Source: Nitrospira sp. SG-bin1 | GTDB lineage: Bacteria > Nitrospirota > Nitrospiria > Nitrospirales > Nitrospiraceae | Assembly: GCA_002083365.1 (NCBI GenBank) | Contig: LVWS01000008.1 | Span: forward strand, 60,829-124,828 | Direction: 5' to 3' | Length of the DNA stretch: 64,000 bases | Shown: piece by piece, positions 1 through 6,616 of the stretch | How positions within the stretch are numbered: position 1 is the first letter of the stretch | How the letters are laid out: every line of letters begins with the position of its first letter | The notes under the pieces: model-generated | What the model saw: only the letters and a program-made list of their open reading frames with translations | Database searches by the model: none | What the model was told of the DNA's origin: nothing | Made by a program: the position numbers and the translations under genes

Positions 1-69
1 GCCGGCGGGGGGTATGACTTCCGTGAGAAGGGAGCCTTGGTTTCCGCTTCAATTTCCTTGACGTTCTAA

Positions 70-78
70 TGGTATACT
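70..78 (+). promoter_or_regulatory. Extended -10 promoter of the first lipoprotein gene
   Basis: TGGTATACT fits an extended -10 (TGn followed by TATACT). It ends 6 bases before the ATG at 85, so transcription would begin at or next to the start codon. No -35 with proper spacing is evident (TTGACG at 58-63 is too close) and there is no Shine-Dalgarno sequence. Together this suggests a leaderless mRNA. Confidence 0.4.
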
Positions 79-84
79 AGGCCC

Positions 85-690
85 ATGTTGTCTCGATTCT
101 CTGCACATATCGTCTCTCTGATGGCGCTTGTCGCGCTGCTCGGCGGATGCGGCGGGCTACAAGAAGTGTGGGAAGGCCCCGGCGCCCGAGTGTTTCGGCC
201 TCAGTCCATCGCCGTGTTGCCGCCGATGGCCAGCCAATACGACAGCGCCCGGGAAGACATCCAAGAGGTGTTGGCCGGAGCTCTCAACAAGCAGGGAACG
301 ATTGAACGCGTGGTGTCCCCCGAGAACGTCACGGATATTTTTCAAGCTTCGAAGGAAGCATTCGATTCGCTCGTGTTCTATTTCTCGCGACTCGAGATGA
401 CCGGTCAATCCGATAAAGATTCGGCCATCCGGCTTGGCAAAGCGCTCAATGTCGACTCCTTTCTCGTCGTCCGGGTCAATTCGTGGGAATATGTGCGCAA
501 GGAAGGGGACAACGTCGGGCGAGTGGGGCTGAGCCTCCGCTTAATCGATGCCGCCACCGGCACGACGGTCTGGAAGGCGCGCCATGAACGTTCAGACAGC
601 TATATGTTCATCAAGCCGAGCCTCAAGGACATCGCCAAAGAACTCGCCGCCGAGATGATCAAGTACATGCCCCCGCAGGCCAAGCGCTGA
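85..690 (+). CDS. Outer-membrane/periplasmic lipoprotein, GNA1162/CsgG-like fold
   Basis: A 201-aa lipoprotein. Residues 1-21 are a signal sequence ending in the lipobox LLGGC, with Cys22 as the lipidation site. The mature part begins with a strand of the type IAVLPP (residues 42-47) and later shows an LGKALNVDSFLVVRV strand and an LIDAATGTTVW strand (about 153-163). That order is typical of small lipoproteins with the CsgG/LpoB/GNA1162-type alpha-beta fold, which act in envelope assembly or secretion. The exact role here is unknown. The ATG at 85 has no Shine-Dalgarno sequence but lies just after a -10 element. Assignment to the fold is by pattern only. Confidence 0.7.
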   Translation: MLSRFSAHIVSLMALVALLGGCGGLQEVWEGPGARVFRPQSIAVLPPMASQYDSAREDIQEVLAGALNKQGTIERVVSPENVTDIFQASKEAFDSLVFYFSRLEMTGQSDKDSAIRLGKALNVDSFLVVRVNSWEYVRKEGDNVGRVGLSLRLIDAATGTTVWKARHERSDSYMFIKPSLKDIAKELAAEMIKYMPPQAKR

Positions 691-843
691 TCACCCTGCC
701 CTCCCAGCGACCGAACAGACTTCCGATACCGTGGATCCGGCTTGCTGTACCAGCTTCAGCAGAACGTGCGGCATTTGCTATCCTTATCAGGGGTCGAGCG
801 CACGTTGAGCAGTTCACAACTCAGCGAAAGAGTACTGACTATC

Positions 844-1377
844 ATGCGGTACAGAACTATCCTACAAGTGAGTATGGCTGTGGCAATGCTCAGTAGCGGA
901 CCGACATCCGCTCACGCCATCTTCCCCGAGACTGAATTCAGTGAGGGGCCCCCAGAACCGCGACGCGCATCCCGCGAGATACCGAACAACAAGCCTGATC
1001 TTCGTGAAGATCATCGCGAGTTAGGTGATGAGCACCGCGACCTCCCTCGCAACACCCAGGACAACCGAACCGACCGGCAGAATCTCCCGCAGGACAAAGA
1101 CGCAGTTCGTCACGAGCGGCAACAGCTTCGGCAAGATGCGCGGGACCACGCCACTGCCAGACAACGTCATCAAGATCGGCGAAACCTGCGCCTCGACCAT
1201 CAGGATCTCCAACATGATCGACAGAACCTTCAAGCCGATCGTCAGCATCGTCGGGGAGACCGCCACGAGGCTAGAAAAAATCGACGCAAGCTCAACCATG
1301 ATCGGAGAAACCTACGAGCCGACCGTCCGACGCATCAGGACAGGCCTCCTCGCCCAATGGGACGCGATCACGAATAG
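844..1377 (+). CDS. Secreted Arg/Asp/His-rich repeat protein, function unknown
   Basis: The frame is open from 742, but I place the start at the ATG at 844 because it gives a clear signal peptide (MRYRTILQVSMAVAMLSS, ending in an AHA cleavage site). The mature protein of about 150 residues is very hydrophilic, dominated by Arg, Asp, His, Gln and Asn. It carries repeated DR(Q/R)NL units (DRQNLPQD, DRRNLRLD, DRQNLQAD, DRRNLRAD), probably forming one long charged helix. There is no enzyme motif. Such low-complexity exported proteins occur in several environmental bacteria without known function. The overlapping open frame at 1025-1432 is judged a shadow. Confidence 0.6.
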   Translation: MRYRTILQVSMAVAMLSSGPTSAHAIFPETEFSEGPPEPRRASREIPNNKPDLREDHRELGDEHRDLPRNTQDNRTDRQNLPQDKDAVRHERQQLRQDARDHATARQRHQDRRNLRLDHQDLQHDRQNLQADRQHRRGDRHEARKNRRKLNHDRRNLRADRPTHQDRPPRPMGRDHE

Positions 1378-1442
1378 CGCGATATCGATCGATGTCCGCC
1401 CCGGCCTATCCGGCCCCTGTTTCGTGATTTAATTCTAAGAAA

Positions 1443-2342
1443 GGGTCAGGTCTTGCAATCAGACATCCGCCTTCTCTGCCTGCTTTAAGCGGCGGCTCAC
1501 GGTCGCTGCATGCACACCCAAATGTTCCGCGATTTCGGCGAGACGGTACCCGTATTGGCGGTACGCGGTATGAATCCGCTGGCTCTGTGAGCCCCTTCGT
1601 TGAAACAACACATACAGCGACGGCCGCTGGGCCTGCGTTTGCCGGCGAGGAATGTCACGGGTCACGCGATTCGGTTGGTGCCGTGCAATGAAGTCCTCGG
1701 AGCCCAAATAGATCTGTCCGGTGAGTTGATCCCATGGGCGCGGCCCACCCCGCCCCTCAGCCACAAAGGCCCGATACCGCTCCTGTGCCAGGCCTACTCG
1801 CTGTGCAAAGTGGCCAAGAATCCAGTCCGTGGTCAGGAAGGGTGGGGGCGTCATCTCGCCTCCCGTTGCCCGATAGCTGCTCCAAGCCCATTGTCGGGGA
1901 TGGGGAACGAGCTTGGCCCGCACGGGATTCAACACCACGTAGCGGCAGAGTTCGAGCAAATGCACCTCTTTCTCGACAAGGATGGCGGTGAACCGTCCCT
2001 GGAAGAGATGCCCCACACGCGCATGGCGACGATTGTAGGTCTGGGTATACCGGCCGTTGAGCTGACGCATTCCCAGTGACAGCGTCGGCTGAGGCGTCTC
2101 GATGAGCAGATGGTAGTGATTGTCCATCAGGCAGTAGGCATAACACAACCAGCCATAGCGATCGACGACATGACCGAGCAGCGAGAGGAACAGCGAGCGA
2201 TCATGGTCATCCTCCACAATGTCCTGCCGAGCGTTGCCCCGACTGGTCACATGGTAGACGGCACCAGGAAATTCAAGACGCAGGGGACGAGCCATGGGGC
2301 GAGAGTCTAACGAGCATGGTGCATGATTGCAAGACCTGACCC
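1443..2342. mobile_element. REP-associated tyrosine transposase unit with 18-bp terminal inverted repeats
   Basis: GGGTCAGGTCTTGCAATC at 1443-1460 is repeated exactly in inverse at 2325-2342, enclosing the single Y1-type transposase gene. The left arm overlaps that gene's stop codon. The symmetry shows directly that gene and repeats form a unit. Whether it still moves is unknown. TnpA-REP (RAYT) proteins are known to act on such short palindromic sequences elsewhere in the same genome. Confidence 0.6.
1459..2295 (-). CDS. REP-associated tyrosine transposase (Y1_Tnp, IS200-like)
   Basis: A 278-aa single-strand DNA transposase of the Y1/HUH class. The N-terminus MARPLRLEFPGAVYHVTSRG is the family hallmark. 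The HUH metal-binding motif is the HYH within MDNHYHLLIE (about residues 57-66). The candidate nucleophile tyrosine lies in the NGRYTQTYNRRH helix, followed by GHLFQGRF. After residue about 200 there is a C-terminal helix-turn-helix (AEIAEHLGVHAATVSRRL), common in RAYTs with an added DnaA- or Mar-like domain. The reading frame is intact, so the protein is probably functional. It ends inside the left inverted repeat. Confidence 0.88.
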   Translation of the reverse strand: MARPLRLEFPGAVYHVTSRGNARQDIVEDDHDRSLFLSLLGHVVDRYGWLCYAYCLMDNHYHLLIETPQPTLSLGMRQLNGRYTQTYNRRHARVGHLFQGRFTAILVEKEVHLLELCRYVVLNPVRAKLVPHPRQWAWSSYRATGGEMTPPPFLTTDWILGHFAQRVGLAQERYRAFVAEGRGGPRPWDQLTGQIYLGSEDFIARHQPNRVTRDIPRRQTQAQRPSLYVLFQRRGSQSQRIHTAYRQYGYRLAEIAEHLGVHAATVSRRLKQAEKADV

Positions 2343-2375
2343 CTATCTTTGACCGCTGACCCCTATCTTTGACCG
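2336..2375. repeat. Perfect 20-bp tandem duplication
   Basis: CTGACCCCTATCTTTGACCG occurs twice head to tail, at 2336-2355 and 2356-2375. The first copy overlaps the outer end of the transposase unit's right inverted repeat (GACCTGACCC), so the duplication lies at the element's edge. Confidence 0.85.
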
Positions 2376-2405
2376 GTAACCGTCGACAACTTGATCTGAT
2401 TAAGC

Positions 2406-2693
2406 TTAGCCAGAGATTCTTTCGTCTGTCCCATTTTCATTGTTCTTTGGGCCACCTCTTTCTTTAGGCAAGAAATCGACAAAGAGAAAGTAGAGTCCGA
2501 GTCCAATTCCAAGGACAGTGAAGAGCACAATGGTTACCTTCCCTTGCCTCTCAGTGAAATCTGAGATGGTCAGCCATTGTATTCCATAGAGTAGCAGCCC
2601 TGCACAGAACCCAAGCAATGCTCCGAAGACGATAGTGAGGACAAAGAAAGCTGCTCTGTGTGAATTCAGCCAAAGAAGAATCTCGGTAATCAT
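2406..2693 (-). CDS. Small two-helix membrane protein, possible Rhs immunity protein
   Basis: A 95-aa protein with two hydrophobic segments (about residues 15-42 and 52-72) and a short polar, charged C-terminal tail rich in Lys, Asn and Glu. Its ATG overlaps the stop codon of the RHS gene as ATGA, so the two are translationally coupled. I do not recognise the family. In Rhs polymorphic toxin systems the gene directly after the rhs gene usually encodes immunity, and a membrane protein in that place would suit a toxin acting on the membrane. That role is inference. Its low G+C matches the tail of the RHS gene rather than the neighbourhood. Confidence 0.6.
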   Translation of the reverse strand: MITEILLWLNSHRAAFFVLTIVFGALLGFCAGLLLYGIQWLTISDFTERQGKVTIVLFTVLGIGLGLYFLFVDFLPKERGGPKNNENGTDERISG

Positions 2694-5600
2694 TGGTTCA
2701 AATTGGATACAAAGTTTGAGATGACATTGCCTCCGGTTGTTCCTGCTGTAGCACCAACCAAATTTCGAGGTGCGAACGGGATAGATGAAGACATGATCCC
2801 TGAAGTCAATAATTGAGTGGATGTGGACGCATTACTTAGTGCGGCATTCGCAATAGCATTGCGAATGACGTTGTATCCGGATTGGAATCCAATACCTAGT
2901 CCAGCACCCGTTCCACCAAACATTCCACCTCTCATGGCCTCCTGGAAAATATTTTTCCGCGGTCCGCCCGTGCAGTCGCTCAGTTGGTTCTGGACGACAG
3001 CAAGTCCTCCGCTAATCGCTGAACTTCCTACAGAGTTCACAAGAATGTTCGCACCTACTGAGAGTCCACTCGTAAGTTGGCCTAAACCTCCTCCTAAGAA
3101 ACCTGAAGCAGCAGCAAGCCCAACCTGGGGAATATTTATGGCGCCTAAGTTACCTCCATTAGTCGCGAGCTGTGATCCAATATTCAAAGCAGCCCCTAAA
3201 GTAGCCCCAACCAAACACCATGGGCAGTAGCCGCTTGGATCTTTGTAGCTTAGAGAATTGTTCTGAGCATAGGCATAAAGATTCGCATCACCACCCAAAA
3301 ATCCAATTGCATCCTCCGCAATGAACCGTTGAAACCGCGGCTGGTAGTACCGTGCCCGATAGTAATACAGCCCTGTGCCATCATCCTCACGGCCTGTGAA
3401 CTTGTAGCTATTCGTACTCGCAGCGCCAGTCTGAGTGGTGAAGCCGAAAGGCTCGTAGGTGTACTGAGTCTGGAGGACGCCCGTTCCATCGCCAAGAGCA
3501 ACAGTCGAACCAAGAGCGTCGGGGAGGAGACTCCGCACTCCAACACCGTCGGCTCTTGTGAAGAATTCGTCGATGCCCAATCCGGTTAGCAAGTTGGCGG
3601 TGACTGTGGCACCGTTCTTTTCTTGGACGGGATTCAACCCATCATAGACAAAATTGGTCACGGTCCCATTCACCGTACGTCCTGTTCTTCTGCTGAAGGA
3701 GTCATAGCTGAAGCTTGCCGTGAGCCCGGTTCGGCTGATCCCCGTCAGCTGGTTTCTGGCATTCCAGGTGTACGTCGTGGTGACACCGGCATCGGTGGTC
3801 GTCGCGAGATTCCCGTTGAGATCATACGTTTCTGTCGTGGTGCCAAATGCCGTTTGCTGATTGTTGACGTTGTATGTCGTGGTGGCCAGCGCGGGTGGGA
3901 TATTCGAACGTGCGAACGTGCCACCGCTCTTAATTCGGTTCCCTGCTGCATCATAGGTGTACGTGAGGTCACCGAGGACAGTGGCGCCCTGTTTATACGT
4001 GATGGTCGTCAATTCAGAGGCGACGTTATAGCCATAGGTGACACTATTCGTGTTGGGATAGGTCACGCTCGTGCGGCGATCGGCGTCGTCGTAGCCGATG
4101 ACAATGTTACTCGTTCCTTGTTGGATGTTCGTGAGGCGATTAGCATTGTCATAGGTGTAGACCACTTGCGGCTGGCCGACCACGGTCATCGTGGCTCTGC
4201 GACTGGCGTTGTCGTACGTGTAGTTCACCGTCCCTTGTGCGGTCACTTCTTGCGTCAGTCGATCGAGGCCATCGTAGGTGCGGGTGATCGTTGCCGTCAC
4301 GACATTGCTGGCATCCTTCTCCTGGGCTTGGGTGATGCGATTCCCCCCATCGTAGGTGTAGTTCGTGCTGGTCCCATCCTGGAACGTTGCCTTGGTTCTG
4401 CGATTCAAAGCATCATAGGTATAAGTGGTCGTCTGGCTCTTGCGGTCCAGCACCGTGGCAAGATTGCCGTTATTGTCGTAGGTGTAGGTCTCGGTGTTTA
4501 ACAGCGGATCTTTGCGGCTGGTGGTGCGATTCATATTGTTGGGCGTGTACACCGTCTGTTGGTTCTTCGCATCGGTCACGGTCAGCAGATTGCTGTTGGG
4601 ATCGTAGCCGAATTGCGTCACCCCGTTGATGGCGTCGGTGAGCAGGGTAATCCGGTCCAGCGCATCGGGAGTATAGACCGTCTTTTGTCCGAGAGGATTG
4701 ATGATACTGCGCAACCGCCCGGCCGCATCCAGCATTCGTTTCGTTTCCCGGTTCAACGGATCTTTGACCGAGATCAAATCACCCAGTTCATAGGTAAAGG
4801 TGGTCTGGTTGTTGAGCGGATCCTTGATCGTGAGCGGCTGACCCTGGGCATTCACCGTGATGGTCGTGACCTTGTTTAGGGCATTGGTAATGGTCGTGAG
4901 ATTCCCCTTGGGATCATAGCCAAAGGTCGTGGTGAGAGAGAGCGGATCGGTGACGGTGGCAATTTGGTTAAACGTCGGCTCATAGGTAAACGTCGTCGTG
5001 ACGGCTTGGGGCGTGGTCGCCAGTCTCGTCACCGTCAGCACATTGCCCTTGCTATCGTAGGTGTAGGCGGTCTTGCGACTCAACTGATCGGTCACGCTGA
5101 GGAGGAGATTCGTCCCGGCTTGCCATTCATAAGTCGTCTCCTGCGCCTCCGGTTGGCCAAAGGCGTCGGTGCTCGTGAGGGTATAGCCCGCACTGTTGAA
5201 CGTGAGCCGCTTCACAAAGCCCCGCGGGTCCGTCATGTCCGTCTGCGTGACCTTGCCCGTGCCGTCGAGCGTATAGGCAAACTGATAGGTGGTGCTGTCC
5301 GCTTGGGTCTGCGTCTGCACCCGCCCATTGGCATCGTAGACATTGGTCACATGGAGATTCCCGTTCGGTTCTTTGGCCGTGAGCAATCGATGGGACGCAT
5401 CGTAGGTGTACTCGCTCACACCGGATGCCGGATTCGTCACTTTCCACAAACGGCCGCTGGCATCGTAGGTATAGATGATCGTGCGGCCAAGGATATCGGT
5501 CACCTGGATGATCCGGTTGCTCGTGTCATACGTGAACGTCAGATAGCGGCCGTTCGGCGTGGTGATCTTGGAAAGATTTCCGGCGAGGCCATTCGCGAGA

Positions 5601-6616
5601 GCTCGTGTGAGCGTGAGGCTATTGCCGTTCCGATCCAGCATGGCTACGAGCATGCCATACTCACTGAAGCGCCACTCCATCCCATCTTTGAACTTCAATC
5701 GATAACGGAGCAGCGTCGTGTCCCAGGCGAGCGTGGCGCCATAGAACTCTGTCGGTGTGGTGGTGTGCTGCAGGATCGAATCGAAACAATTCGTGCCGCT
5801 GGTCCGGGTGAACTGTCGGTAACCCCCATCGGGCAGGATGATACGGACAATGCTGCAGAGATCATCACGCAGCAGGTATTGCTCATAAGGATGACTGGCC
5901 CCAATGCCAAAGGCTCGCGTGGCCGTATCTTTGGTACGGTAGGTTCTGGTGAGTCGGATCGGCAGGACATCAGGAACTTCGATGTCCGTATCTTCCTGAT
6001 AATAGAGTCCCGTCATCATACTGACTGGATCGGCACATTTATTATTGGGGCAGGGCGTACTGGCCTCAGCCGGTGAATCTGGCTGGGCAATAAAGGGATT
6101 GGTAGTGCCGGCTTGATGCACTGCGACCCGTAAGTCGGGATACCAATAGGGTCCGCCGGATCCTGACCAAATCTGCTGAAAAACCACCTGTTGATTGTAA
6201 TCGTAGATCTGCATGTACCCGCTGAGCGGTGGACACCAGGGCGGACACGAATACCCTGGAGGGAAATATCCCTGTGCTATCCAGCCTGGGAACGTTCCCC
6301 ATCCGGCCGGAGGATAGCCGGGGCTGCCGGTTCCATCTTGGTTCCGGACAGGCATAAAGATGATCGCGTCATAGCCGTTACTCGGTCCGGTGTTGATCGT
6401 GGCACTGCGCTGCGCCTCGGGGAAATAGACAGTCACTGTGGTGTTCGGTGACAGCATTTGGCCTGGTGGAATCGGCGTGTTCCCCACCATGCCGCCTTTG
6501 ACGGGGGTAAAGGACTGGGCTCCTCCCGCGCCAGGCCACAGGAAGGAAGATCCAACCAGGAGGGCACAAAGCCCGGCAAGAATAGGCAACAGGCGTGGTT
6601 GTGTTGCATGTCTCAT
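2690..6616 (-). CDS. RHS/YD-repeat protein with RHS-associated core domain
   Basis: A 1308-aa exported protein. Residues 1-33 are a signal peptide. Two cysteine pairs follow (SCPPWC about 123-128, CPNNKC about 189-194). A DUF6531-type segment starts near residue 195 (ADPVSMMTGLYY). YD repeats of the form YTYDxxGRL then run to about residue 1040 and build the beta-cocoon of Rhs/Tc proteins. The RHS-associated core (GREDDGTGLYYYRARYY, then GDANLYAYAQNN) ends at DPSG near residue 1129. The last 179 residues are a variable Gly/Ala/Ser-rich tail with no toxin motif I recognise. It overlaps the genes on both sides by ATGA. The tail-coding DNA is A+T-richer than the repeat region, as in displaced Rhs tips. 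Confidence 0.9.
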   Translation of the reverse strand: MRHATQPRLLPILAGLCALLVGSSFLWPGAGGAQSFTPVKGGMVGNTPIPPGQMLSPNTTVTVYFPEAQRSATINTGPSNGYDAIIFMPVRNQDGTGSPGYPPAGWGTFPGWIAQGYFPPGYSCPPWCPPLSGYMQIYDYNQQVVFQQIWSGSGGPYWYPDLRVAVHQAGTTNPFIAQPDSPAEASTPCPNNKCADPVSMMTGLYYQEDTDIEVPDVLPIRLTRTYRTKDTATRAFGIGASHPYEQYLLRDDLCSIVRIILPDGGYRQFTRTSGTNCFDSILQHTTTPTEFYGATLAWDTTLLRYRLKFKDGMEWRFSEYGMLVAMLDRNGNSLTLTRALANGLAGNLSKITTPNGRYLTFTYDTSNRIIQVTDILGRTIIYTYDASGRLWKVTNPASGVSEYTYDASHRLLTAKEPNGNLHVTNVYDANGRVQTQTQADSTTYQFAYTLDGTGKVTQTDMTDPRGFVKRLTFNSAGYTLTSTDAFGQPEAQETTYEWQAGTNLLLSVTDQLSRKTAYTYDSKGNVLTVTRLATTPQAVTTTFTYEPTFNQIATVTDPLSLTTTFGYDPKGNLTTITNALNKVTTITVNAQGQPLTIKDPLNNQTTFTYELGDLISVKDPLNRETKRMLDAAGRLRSIINPLGQKTVYTPDALDRITLLTDAINGVTQFGYDPNSNLLTVTDAKNQQTVYTPNNMNRTTSRKDPLLNTETYTYDNNGNLATVLDRKSQTTTYTYDALNRRTKATFQDGTSTNYTYDGGNRITQAQEKDASNVVTATITRTYDGLDRLTQEVTAQGTVNYTYDNASRRATMTVVGQPQVVYTYDNANRLTNIQQGTSNIVIGYDDADRRTSVTYPNTNSVTYGYNVASELTTITYKQGATVLGDLTYTYDAAGNRIKSGGTFARSNIPPALATTTYNVNNQQTAFGTTTETYDLNGNLATTTDAGVTTTYTWNARNQLTGISRTGLTASFSYDSFSRRTGRTVNGTVTNFVYDGLNPVQEKNGATVTANLLTGLGIDEFFTRADGVGVRSLLPDALGSTVALGDGTGVLQTQYTYEPFGFTTQTGAASTNSYKFTGREDDGTGLYYYRARYYQPRFQRFIAEDAIGFLGGDANLYAYAQNNSLSYKDPSGYCPWCLVGATLGAALNIGSQLATNGGNLGAINIPQVGLAAASGFLGGGLGQLTSGLSVGANILVNSVGSSAISGGLAVVQNQLSDCTGGPRKNIFQEAMRGGMFGGTGAGLGIGFQSGYNVIRNAIANAALSNASTSTQLLTSGIMSSSIPFAPRNLVGATAGTTGGNVISNFVSNLNQ

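Noticed and set aside
1025..1432. Plus-strand frame of 135 codons overlapping the Arg/Asp-rich gene
   Set aside because: Lacks a signal or ribosome site; the other frame has a clear signal peptide and consistent repeats.
3623..6076. Long plus-strand frames opposite the RHS gene (292 and 370 codons)
   Set aside because: Antisense shadows caused by the repetitive, G+C-rich YD repeats; translations are low-complexity without domains.
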